DNA of 64,000 nt, from assembly GCA_014905825.1 (NCBI GenBank), contig JACGCN010000055.1, forward strand, positions 1 through 64,000. The letters are read 5' to 3'. Within the stretch, counting starts at the first letter, position 1. Each line of letters begins with the position of its first letter. The translations under genes were made by a program, and so were the position numbers. Origin of the DNA: Lyophyllum atratum. Lineage: Eukaryota > Basidiomycota > Agaricomycetes > Agaricales > Lyophyllaceae. Positions 1 through 10,872 of the stretch are shown here, piece after piece. The notes beneath the pieces are model-generated. The model saw nothing but the letters and a program-made list of their open reading frames with translations, did not search any database and had not been told where the DNA came from.

Positions 1-1738
1 CCGACACTCCGACTGCACCGCATCTGCAGACGCGACCTGTTCTATCCGAGGATGGCGCCTACTGCCAGTGCTTCTCGGACCTCGAAGAGGTCGACCTCCT
101 AGTTTCACTATCTCGCACCATCGACTTCTGCCAGTGCTTCTCTCAATTCGAAAAGGTCCACCTCTCAGACCCACTACCTTGCATCAAATCTTCGACGCTC
201 ACCTCAGAGTCCTCCCCACACAACGGCAAGATCGCTGCCTTGATTTGTAGACTGGAAGCTGTACTCCGTGATGTAGGGTTATACAAGCAGGTGCTACAGT
301 GTCAGGGCGAAGCAGCACAGCAGCTACTCGATACGTTTCAATGGGTATATGTGTTTTTCCATTCGTTCCGCTATTTCGAGAGGTTGATTCTCAAGTCAGT
401 TGCTTGATCGACCCGAAGAGGAGTTATGCGCGCGTTTTAGGCGCTCCCTTATCATCGCGACTCAAAGGCTCTCAAAGAAGTCTCAACTTTACCCCGTGTG
501 TTATGATCTGAGGGACGTCGTACAGGAGGGCGATGATCCCGTGGCTGCCGGAGGATTTGCGGACATATACAAGGGCACGTTCCAAGGACAGGCTGTGTGT
601 ATGAAGGCCGTTCGTATCTATCGAAATACCGACATTGAACATTTTCTCAAGGTCAGTTCGTTCATTTGTAGGTCGGATTGGCCGATCATATATTCCCTTC
701 GCATAGCAATTTTCCAAGGAAGCGATACTCTGGGGACAGTTGCTCCACCCCAACGTCCTTCCGATATACGGGCTTTACCGTTTCAGGAATCGGATATGCC
801 TCGTCTCACCCTGGATGGAACATGGCGATATCACGCAGTATCTCAAGAACCATCCGGATGCTGATCGTGTCAAACTGGTAAGTGACTTCGTCATTCTTTC
901 AAAGATAGGCAGCAAGGCTCACTGACAATATATATAGGCCGTGGAGGTGGCGGAAGGTCTATCGTATCTGCACAAGAACGGCATCATCCACGGGGACTTG
1001 AAAGGAGTTGGTAATCCTGTTCGTCATCGAGAGGTATCATCTTAACATATCCCGCAGCCCAATATTCTTATCAACGATACGGGAGTAGCATGCCTCGCCG
1101 ACTTCGGCATATCCTCCGTATCAGACCCCGATATACTCGTATTGACATCACACTCGTCCGCAGCATCAAAAGGGGGCTCTGTTCGATGGCAGGCCCCAGA
1201 GCTATTTGACATGGAAGGCGACCAGGTCGTTAAAAATAGCGTGGCGAGTGACGTCTATGCTTGGTCCTGTGTCTGCTATGAGGTGAGCGTCAATACGTTT
1301 CGCGACTAGTCATGGCGCTTATCAAAAATGGAGATATTCACGGGTAGCATCCCATTTGAAAGTATCGCTCGTGATACCGCTCTCATGTTGCAGATCAAGT
1401 TTGGGACACGACCCACGCGCCCGGCAGAGGCGAGCTCATCCTGGAGCCATTGGGGGTTGACAGAGAGTATCTGGTCTCTGATGGAGGCTTGTTGGAATGC
1501 TGCGCCAACTGACCGTCCGACCATCGAAGCGGTCATTTCGGGCTTGAATTTCCGGTGGTACCCAGAATCGACGCCGAAGGAGAAGTCGGGTGGTGAGGAG
1601 ATAATATTATCTCCCTCAGGCTTTCGGCAGAGGATGATCCAGCCATTCGAGATTATGACCGTCTCTTCCTTAGAGGCACTTCTAGGTCATTCCGAGTCGT
1701 GCACCTCGGACTCCGATGAAGCGCTTGTATGGAGATAG
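1..1738 (+). CDS. TKL-type protein kinase, 5' end outside the window
   Basis: Probable serine/threonine kinase of the fungal TKL group. Six exons fit in phase: 1-344, 400-651, 707-877, 938-1006, 1058-1282 and 1334-1738. The last acceptor could instead be the TAG before 1310, which adds eight in-frame residues. The first exon is open to the window edge and has no ATG, so the N-terminus lies to the left. Seen in order: GGFADIYKG glycine loop, QAVCMK (ATP lysine), KEAILWGQ (helix C glutamate), HGDLKG catalytic loop (Arg of HRD replaced by Gly), DFG, and WQAPEL (APE region). The C-terminal lobe contains IFTGSIPF and a final DRPT motif. Exons 3 and 4 have exactly the same lengths (171 and 69) as in the kinase at 7680-10872, so the two are paralogues. 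The catalytic residues are present, so it is likely active. Substrate unknown. Confidence 0.85.
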
Positions 1739-3600
1739 TCCACGAGAATCAAAACTCTCGTCAGGAAGGCAACACCTGGGATCTTCTCCCTCCGTCATAG
1801 ACTTACAGATTATACTGTGATTTGCGACTCATTCATACCAGACTCCTTTTCGCGCTACATGCTGCACTTATCGTGAAGGGGCTCCGTCGACATTAAGAGA
1901 AGCGCTAGGAACAGTGTTCCGCCTTGAGTCTATCATCGAGGGGTGGGCTCCCGTCGAATCCGGATTTTCAAGGTCGAATACGATGCTTGCATATCTGTAT
2001 GTCGTCTCATGAAGGCGATAAAGGGTCCTCAGCCGTGCAATGGTGGTAGCCATATCATGATGCCATGTACCTGTGTTGATACAGCAGGATGTGTAGCCCT
2101 CACGGGTTGAGCCCTCAATCCGTTCTTGCCTAACTCTCGTCTCTTCTAAACCGCACCAGCGGCCTTGAGCCTGAAAGCAATGTTACAAAAGAATAGGCCA
2201 AAGTAAATCTTGGGTATCATTGACTTTTTGGTCGGTTGAATGACTTCTGAATATGCGGTAGGGACATAAGGTGGTTCGAGCTTGCTGGGCAGGCAGGATC
2301 TGAGTATCGTCGCTAGAGTTTGAGTGGGCATGTCATTTATCAGTAATCGAGGCAATCTCTGGGTTACGGACAAGACATCCCAGTCTCGTAACTTGGTCAT
2401 CCTGTCGTGTCATGGCCGGACCGTCGTTGAAAAGATGACCAGCCAAAGCAGTACAGTTGATGAAAAACGTTCAGCGGCAATCCATAGCGATTTATGTATC
2501 AGGTCAAGGGCGTCTTGGCAGGAATTTTTGGGTACGACAGCGAGGGGGTTTGGTACGCGTCACATTGACGTGAGACATATTTAGTGCGCAGGAGAAGAAA
2601 CAAAAAGTTCTTGCAGTTGGGAGAGTGAGCGCGCGCGAGATAAGATAAGATAAGACTTGTGGGAACTTAGTCACCTCTTGACTTGCTCTTGACATCAACG
2701 ACGACGACGTGCAACTGTGGCTCCTCATATCGCATACCTCACGACTCTGTGTCCCATCCTAATTCTATCTCCCAGTTTAAGGGGTTCCATGTACTCGGCC
2801 TATAGCGGAACGATGAGGACTTGGCGAGGACTTGTTTATGAAGTTGGCTCAGTGGGTGATAGGCTAATGGGTTATTTATGGCAAATAAGGTGCGTGCTAT
2901 AGGCTAGATTATATCGCGTCGTCTTACCCGATCTTTACCATTTCTTGCGTAGATTCAGTTTCGCTCTAGGGCCACACTGCTCTATGGCCTTGTCGTCGGC
3001 GATCAGTCCCGCCAGCAGTCACCTTTCCTGCCAGCGCGGTGGTCTGGTGGGCACAGTGGACAACATCAGATTCGACTATCAAGCAAAAATCTCGTGTCAC
3101 TAATACTACCGACCTCGTCTATCGAGGCAACCATGCGACATATTTCCCTGGATTTCGCCTCATGTTACCGTTTGGCGGTTCTGCAGTCGCTCTGACCGAA
3201 CGGTCGTTGAGACGTGTCATTCATCGCACCCGAGAGCTTCCGCGAACAGCCAACATTGTACCTCCAGCCAGGAGGATGAGTTTGGCACATCCGACATGTA
3301 CGGCTCCCAAGTGCATTTCCCCCGGTTTAGCTTCTTGCAGAAGGGCGAGTCAGACCCGGAGAGCTACTGTTCCACCCCCAAAATCTCCTTCGACAAAATC
3401 ACCTACCGAAACCACACCCACTGCCGCGTACACGACTGCTCTCGGTATCACCGCTCCGTCACCAGGCCATTTATCTCCTCACCACCACCGGCGTCAAACC
3501 CTGCCGAATCACGAGGACAGTAGTCACCATCACGCGGTCCAGTTCAACTGTCAATTTCGGAACATTAAATCCCGCTTCCGACATCGATATTATTGTTTAT
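1739..3600. other. Intergenic, no supported gene
   Basis: Short frames occur on both strands but none has coherent splicing, a recognisable domain or a paralogue in the window. A GATAAGATAAGATAAG run lies at about 2638-2653. A Pro/Ser/Thr-rich frame at 3039-3611 looks like compositional noise. Confidence 0.4.
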
Positions 3601-5120
3601 ACTCCCCATAATCATGCCTCGAAGACAACATACCTCGCGACAACTACCCTTTTCGCAAATCACCATCAACATTCAGAACCTCCTCCTTCTACAGCCAGTG
3701 TCGCCGCTGTTATATTGGGATATCGCTTTGCACTTCTGCAAAACCGCCATTTCCGGTGCGAAGCATTACGCGATGTCAAGGATTGGAGGAGGCCGCTTAT
3801 GGACGATGCCTATCAGCTCAAGAGGGTAAAGGCGCCATTGATGTACATGAGCTGGTAGTGGGGCTTGGCCAACATCTGACCTTGTATCGGGTGGTTTTGT
3901 CGATGTGGGGGCAAGGTTCGGGCAGTCCTCCTGGAGAGCAGCGACGAAAGAAGTGGACGTCGGTCGTGGTTCTGGGAGGCAGGGAGCGCGAAATAATGAT
4001 TATGGGTGGGCGGGTTAAAGTGGGGCGCGAGAGGAGGGTAGAAAGACCGGAATTATCGGGGGTGTGGTCGACGCCTCAGTCCAAACCGCTGGAGTTCTGT
4101 GACTAGGTGTGTATAGCTTGATCCGTTTCTCATGACCGAGTGTTAACTATCATCGTGATGCAGGCTCTCCCTTTTGCTGGGAGTCCCCCTCATCTCTTCA
4201 TGCGTCTGCTGCATCCTGCCGATATCTGGGAAAGATGCAGGATCGGGTTCTTAGGGGCGGGGAGGCCGACGGAGTTGAAGAGGTGGTGTCGGGCCATGTA
4301 CGAGTTGGCGTCAGCGCAGAGGGTGCCAGGGAGGTGAATGGGCAGACATATACTAGCGCGAAGCGCCAGGTGTTAGCCGTGCCCCGGAGGGGCGGGTGCT
4401 TCGGCATAGACGAGAGGAGATGGATGGGTAGCCGACTCAGGGTGTCTCTCAGTCACGGCGAGTTGAACCAGGTATGTACAACTCGTTCTCTTTCCTTGCG
4501 ATGGCATATCAACCTCTTGCCATAGATGTGATCTATGTACGTGATAAGATATGATATGATAAGAGGCATTAGCATCACAGCTACTTCGTCATGCGTCCTT
4601 CTATTTTCCGCCCCGAAACAATGCATGTCAAGCATTCCTGTACGCGGTAGTGCATGTTGAGAACGCCGGCCGCTACGGATACGTATCTGAGCAAGACAGC
4701 TCTGAGATAACGAGGCAACATCGTAAACCGCACGACCCGGAGCTTCCCGAGCTGACGGCGCAAACGAATGCTTTGAGATAAGATTTCACTTGCTCAGTTC
4801 ATTGAAAAAACGCGGGAGGTGGTGAAAGATTCACCGAAATTATTCGTTGCAATATCCAAGTCTCTCGAAGGTTCCTCGACGCTCGATAGGAATGTTGGTT
4901 GGTGGCAGAGTTGCATTCCTCACGTGTTTTGCACAGCCACTGGTCCAAATCGAAATTCCAGTCACCGTCTCCGAATCCGATGTATTCTACGCCATTCATT
5001 CAGCTATGCTCCCCATCCAAACTTTACGGTGTGCGATCATGATTCGGTGGTGGTGGATTGTTTTCTGCCCAGGCAATTTTCCTGTGACTCGTGAGTACCC
5101 CCTCTCGTCATTTTAATACG
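3600..5120. repeat. Dispersed diverged repeat, copy A
   Basis: Shares ordered blocks with 5150-6560. One block is the stretch around 3820-3960 (reading AQEGKGAIDVHEL in one frame), matching about 5725-5860 (AQEGKGLIDVYAL), and both are followed by similar purine-rich sequence. Another is the block near 4890-4960 containing TTTTGCACAGCCACTG, which recurs near 6445 and 11430. Frames are broken throughout, so this looks like a decayed gene family or unclassified transposon remnant. No domain recognised. Confidence 0.5.
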
Positions 5121-5149
5121 CCATGACTTATTGACCGCCTTGGATCGCC

Positions 5150-6560
5150 AGTTCTCCCAAGTTGGCATACGGTCGTCTATTGTATCTAACGACGCCTAAG
5201 CCTGGTCGCGAAGAGACGCCAAGCGGAGCAGAGTGCCAACCCTTTCCGCCATCAAGGACGTCGCATCTCGATTTATCCTCATCGCCGCATCACTAAACGC
5301 ATCCACGCCTCTTGGCCGCCCACCAGCTTTCTACTCTCTCGGTCGTGCTCACACCATGACTACTTCACCATCCGTCAGCCCATGACTCCAACAGTGCCAA
5401 AGCTACAGCGAAGTCCGGTGTACCACGGCTAGGCGTATCCAATACACAACGCATGTCACGTTTTGCCTCCCCTGCCTCAGATGAGCGAAGATGCGGAAGA
5501 TAGTGGGATAGAGGACATGGACAAGTGGCGAAGATAGACAGTGTTCATATTACTCATACACTACGGTGCGTTTTTCGACCTTTTTAGTATGGCTTGTCCT
5601 GACGAGTTTGTTTTTCTTTTAGTTTACCCATTAATGCTACTTGGATGTTCACTCAGCGCTATGCGACACATCGCACTGCAGACCCACCTTCTTCTCAAGG
5701 AGCTGCGTCACTTCCGAACCTCGGCTCAGGAGGGTAAAGGCCTCATTGACGTATATGCACTCGGCGTTGGGCTAGGTTGACTTCTCCCCCCGTTTTCGAT
5801 GGTCTTGTCCATATGGGGCGAGACTCGGGCAATCCTCTCGGAGAGTCACGATGAAGAAAGTGGACGTCGGCTGCGATTCTGGGAGGCGGGAAGAGCGAAA
5901 CGACGATTTGGAGATGGGTGGGTAAGGCTGGAGCGCAAGAGCGGAGAATGGGGAATAGGAAGATCGGAATGGAAACCAAGACCAGCGAGGTGGTCGGATG
6001 CCAGCGGTAGACTGCCACTGGAGAGAGATTCGTGGCTAGGTGTGTATGACCTCGTCCGTTTCTCGTGATTGTCTGTTGACTGACATCTATTCAGCCTCTC
6101 CTGTTCACTATAGAAGATGTAGGTTCGGATTTTAAGGGGCGGGGAGGACAAAGGGGTTGAATAGGAAGACGTCGGACCATGTACGAGTCAGCGTGAGTTC
6201 AGAGGATGTCAAGGATATGAACGGGCAGACGCAGACGCGCGAGCGCCGGCTCCGCTTTGTTAATTATGCCCACCGGAGCAGCGGGTGCGTCGGCGAAGAT
6301 AAGAGGAGATGGATGGGGGGGACGGCGAATGGGAGAAGGTTGTGTACGAGTATCTGGAAGGCTCCTCGAGGCTTGGTAGGCAGGTCAAGTGAGTTGAATA
6401 TTGCTGGCAGACTCACAGTTGCATCTGGCGACGCTCACATTTTTTGCACAGCCACTGATTCTAATCGAACTTTCAACTTTGTCCCGTCCCTCGTCGATCA
6501 ACATTCCTGAGCTCAAGCTCGTTCAACTGTCCTAGATCTTATCCTATGCTGTCCACCAGT
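5150..6560. repeat. Dispersed diverged repeat, copy B
   Basis: Second copy of the family. Its left part (about 5150-5660) resembles 11730-12050: both hold a GTTGGCATACG block, a GTACCAC...TAGGCG block, a GGCGAAGATAGA block, a GTGCGTTTTT block and a TTCACTCAG block in the same order. Its right part resembles copy A. No intact frame. Confidence 0.5.
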
Positions 6561-7600
6561 CCTATGCGACATGCATTTCCCGTATCCCGCAACCCGGCTC
6601 AGCAAATTTCCTTTCTCTTACTTCGACAACTATCTAGCCACCCGATCATATCTTATCATCCTCCCTTCGCCTCTCCGAAATCAAAGGCCACATATCCTTC
6701 CTCCTAATTCCTTGCCTAATCAGGTCCTTCCCGCCGCGCCGCTATGTCGTCAAGCCAGCTTGGATACCTTGTCCCGGCAAAATTCCCCTCTCACGAACTT
6801 TCAAGATACCGCGTCAATGGATACATCTTACCGTCTATCTGCTCATCTGAATGGGGCCGCCGTCGTTACCGATGTCGGAGAATCGATGGCAGGCCCGTCC
6901 CCTGGAAACGTAGTATTAGCGCCCACGCGATGTTCAATGGATCGATTGAGGAGGCGGAGCCCGTGCGGATTGCAAGATATGCGACGTCGGCGGGTATGTC
7001 ATGACTCCTGAGGGCGTAATGCGGGGCTCGGAGTATGTATATCCTCGAGGTGTGTAGGCTCTTGATAGAAAGTCCTACCTGCGCATTGGTGTACTGATCT
7101 TTCCTTACAGCGATAACAGTAGCTCGCATCGGCGACACTTTCTCCATCGCTCGATATATGGATCCGAGGCAGTGCGCACAGCCTTCGTCTTTAGAACTCT
7201 AATTGAGGTCGACGGACTATTTGGGGCTAGGTGTGGACTTTAAAGCATATAAAACACCGCATCAGAGTTTCCTGTGCATCATTATCTACCAGCATATCTC
7301 ACTCCACGGGTGTTTTTGAAGCTGAACATGTATCCGTAGAAAACTTTGGACGGCATTGCATCCGTCAGCAAACGCCACTCGACACGTGTTGTACACATGG
7401 CAGCTTCTGATTTAGACGTCACCCACGCCGACTACGCACCCTTGTACGCACATATGCACGACACAATACACATAGCCTCACTTCCATGAAACTGCGTACA
7501 CGTTCATGAGCGATAGTAATGCCTGCAGGCATACACGATCCACGGACATGCCGTGATACAGTTTTCCGCCCCAAATTCGCCCTACGGCTCTCACATCATC
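6561..7600. other. Intergenic, no supported gene
   Basis: A frame at 6571-7011 is open but has no recognisable domain and no splice partner. The segment before 7600 is probably the promoter region of the gene starting at 7680. Confidence 0.35.
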
Positions 7601-7605
7601 GTTTT

Positions 7606-7611
7606 TATAAA
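7606..7611 (+). promoter_or_regulatory. Candidate TATA box
   Basis: TATAAA about 70 bases upstream of the ATG at 7680, a plausible distance for a core promoter with a short leader. A second TATAAA directly abuts the ATG and would be too close to serve this start. Confidence 0.35.
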
Positions 7612-7679
7612 GCGTCGAACCTCAAAAGTCCGCACCACACCCAGCCCACCCACCACACCCCGCGCACCACTATCTATAA

Positions 7680-10600
7680 ATGCCAGCCGCCCACACCACC
7701 TATACTCGCGAACTGATTCGACTACAGCGAGGCGAGCCTCTGTACTATCCAGAGCCACATCCCGTGGATGGGCCGGTTCAAATAGCAGTTGTTGGATACA
7801 TGAAAGAGGGAGCATTTTACACCCTCTTCAATGCATCGCTGCCTGGCGATCACCCTAGTCAACGATTTGGCGTTCCCGAGGGCTTTGAGCCTTTCGTGGT
7901 CGGTGAAATTCGAAATTTCGGAGCTGCCCTACAGCCAGGACCCCTCCATGGTGGAACTGTATCAACTTTACAAGCTGAACTGGGAACACAAGGGTACGTG
8001 CTTCGAAGCATTCTAGATTGGTGATATCACATATCATTGTGTTTCAGCGGTGTCCTGCCTGTAGACGCGAAATTTATGTTCAAGTGTACCTCGACACAAG
8101 GCGCTATCCTCATCCCCGAGTCTGGGGTGATTCGGGAGGAGGCTGTTCAAAAGCGCCGTTTCAAGCGCTATGTTAAAGAAAATTGGCGCTCCTGGGTTGC
8201 TTTCGCCGAGTCCCTAGACATCGATATCGGCTTCGGCGAACTTATGCTGGTGACAGAATGCTCGAAAACAACGGCATGGAGTTCCGCAGTTTATTCGAAT
8301 ACCAGTTCCTCTGAGTTCAGCTTGACTCTTTCGGTCGGTAACCCATTCTTGCCCGCCGCAGTGGGTGCCTCTATATCAGCGGGTACGGAAAGGACGGGAG
8401 CGGTGGAGTGCAGGGCAAGCGAAAAACGGGCAGTGGCTGATGGTCCCTCACTTCCTAACGATCATACAATATTTATCAAAGCGTATCGTCCCGGTGCTCG
8501 AGAAGCATATCTCCGCTCCCCATGGGTTCTTCTCGCAAAGGCTTGGGATTCCTGCTTCGGGGAGAGAATCGACGACGGTCGCGCCGGTTCTGATGTTTCT
8601 GATAGTAGCACCTCGTCATGGCAGATGACAAGCCCGCTGCGCTCAAGCAGCTCCGATGTAATGGCTACACAACTCGATGGTATCGTTAGTGCATTTAGTC
8701 TTTCCAATGCCCGCGAGCCCTTGATATGATTTTTACAGGAGTATCACCCTTCAATCGCATTACTGGCAGTGGCAATGGAGGTTCGTCATTTTGTTTCATA
8801 CGTTGGTATCGTCGTTTTGGTGACCTTCCAGCTTTGAAAGACCAGCGACGACGACTGCGCGATAGTTCACGACGACGAATGGTGTATGGCAAGCAACGAC
8901 TCACATGAGTCTCACGCAATCGAGCAATATGAAAAACTGTTCTTTGACAATGATTCTGGTGCTGTACCGGTAATATACATTCCCACTGATTGAGATCACC
9001 GCTGATATAATTGGGGCCACGGCGCAGACGTCACGTATGGACAACTTAGATGGAATCACCAGTCGACATCACCTCGACAGAGACCTTGATTTTCACGTAA
9101 TCTCTTCCACGAAACCCGCTGCTCTTAGCCTAGGATCATTTCCCTCCTCTGACCATATGGCGTCGACGCCGCCGGATCGTTTTGAATTCCCTGAACTTCC
9201 GAAGAGCGGGACCTGGGATGTTCCTCAACCCAATGCCAACGTACGGAAGGGGTTTGAAGCTTCCGAGGTCCCACAGCGTTTATGGTCATCCAAAGAAGCC
9301 GCAAGCCCAGATCTCCTTGCAAAACTTCGATCTATTTTCCAAGACTTTTCTAAATACAGGTGTCTGTTGAAATTTCGGGAATCAGATGCCCAAAATCTGC
9401 TTGATACCTTCCAATACGTAAGCCCAGTTTTCTATCACCAAGAATAGGCAATTTACGTTCAAATCAGCTGCTCGACACTCAAAGAGTCGACGATAGATTG
9501 CGACGCCAGCTTCTCGTAGCCCTCCTGAGACTTTCGAAAGCATCGGATTCTTATCCGACGTGCTATCAGTTGAACACCGTCATAGATAACAGCCATACAC
9601 CTACCAATTCCGGTAATTTCGCCGATATATACAAGGGGACTCTCAAGGGGCAAGCTGTATGCTTGAAGGTCGCCCGGATACATCAAGTTGCTGACCGCAA
9701 ACGTCTCCTGAAGGTGAATTTCTACTTTTTACTTTTTCGGAACGTAAGATTTTTAATTGGTGTCGTTGTAGGCCTTCTCAAGAGAGGCTCTACTATGGGG
9801 ACAGTTATCGCATCCCAATCTTCTTCCGCTGTACGGCCTCTCCTGCTCTCGAGAGGGGGTAGGTCTTGTATCGCCGTGGATGGAAAGGGGTGATCTCAGA
9901 GAGCATCTGGAACATTCACCAGAAGCCAACCGTCTGCTTTTGGTATGTCCATACCTCGTTCCGCAAAACTTCGTGCGTATCTAATTGGCAATGGCGTACA
10001 GGCACGCGACATAGCCCAAGGGCTGGCATACTTACACAAAAACGGGATTGTTCACGGAGATCTGAAAGGAGTGCGTCTACTGTACCCTTCCATGCATTAC
10101 TTGCACTCATAAATTGTCCGAATAGGCCAACATCCTTATCGACGGCACAGGCAGAGCTTGTCTAGCGGACTTTGGCCTTTCATCGATATGTGACTCATAC
10201 ATTATCAGGGAGACTTCTGGGTCGTCCCGATGGCGGGCACCTGAGTTGGATGATATCGACAATGCAAGACTCGTGAACAATGACTCGGCAAGGGACGTGT
10301 ATGCGTGTGCTTGTGTTTGCTACGAGGTGTGTCCCGATCCCATTGCATGTACCCTTGAACGACGCCCTGTCCAGATCTTTACCGGCGACGTCACTCGCAG
10401 TGAGGACACGACCGACTTGAAGACCAGGTTTGGTGCTCGACCTCCAAAACCTCCGAATACTAGCCCGTCCTGGAGAGAGTGGGGGTTAACGGAAGAAATC
10501 TGGTCACTCTTGGAATATTGTTGGAATATGGATCCGACGCAACGACCGACCAGTTTTGAGTTCCTTGCGTGGCTGGGTCCTCAGGCGATTCATGACGACA

Positions 10601-10872
10601 GACCAAGATCGGGCGAAAGTTTCCTCCCGCCCGCCACGCTTCGCGAGAGGATGAGAAAGCCGTTAGACCTCTCTGCTATTGGTCGCACATTGGACCGTTT
10701 AGTCGCGCTTGATGACCCACACTCTAGCACGCCACAGACATCCACCGCAGCGCAGATCAACGAAACCACGCTAGAACAGAAGCACGGCTCTCCAGGTTTT
10801 CCGAAGACAGTCATAGGCCGTACGGGCTGGATGGGCGCGATAGGAAGTGTGTTCAAGAATATCTGGAGATGA
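7680..10872 (+). CDS. Uncharacterised N-terminal domain fused to a TKL kinase
   Basis: Ten exons fit in phase and give about 898 residues: 7680-7993, 8048-8684, 8739-8780, 8841-8969, 9028-9417, 9468-9713, 9772-9942, 10002-10070, 10126-10326 and 10375-10872. Residues 1-374 resemble a family I recall only from Agaricomycete genomes, with function unknown. It begins MPAAHTTYTRELIRLQ, has a KRYVKENWRSWVAF-type segment and ends near DCAIVHDDEWC. Residues about 540-790 are a kinase: glycine loop near 553, ATP lysine K571, helix C E591, HGD 661-663 (Arg replaced by Gly) and DFG from 681. A Ser/Pro-rich linker joins the two. The first of the two exon-4 flanking introns uses an AAG acceptor. If the 58-base intron 8970-9027 were not removed, the upstream part would stop within nine codons of the exon end. 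The kinase part would then start at the ATG at 9037, leaving almost no room for a promoter. Fusion is therefore preferred. Confidence 0.72.

Noticed and set aside
8037..8729. Separate gene ending at the stop at 8727-8729
   Set aside because: A GTTAGT donor at 8685 and acceptor before 8739 continue the family C-terminus (HPSIALLAVAME then IVHDDEWC), so this stop lies in an intron.
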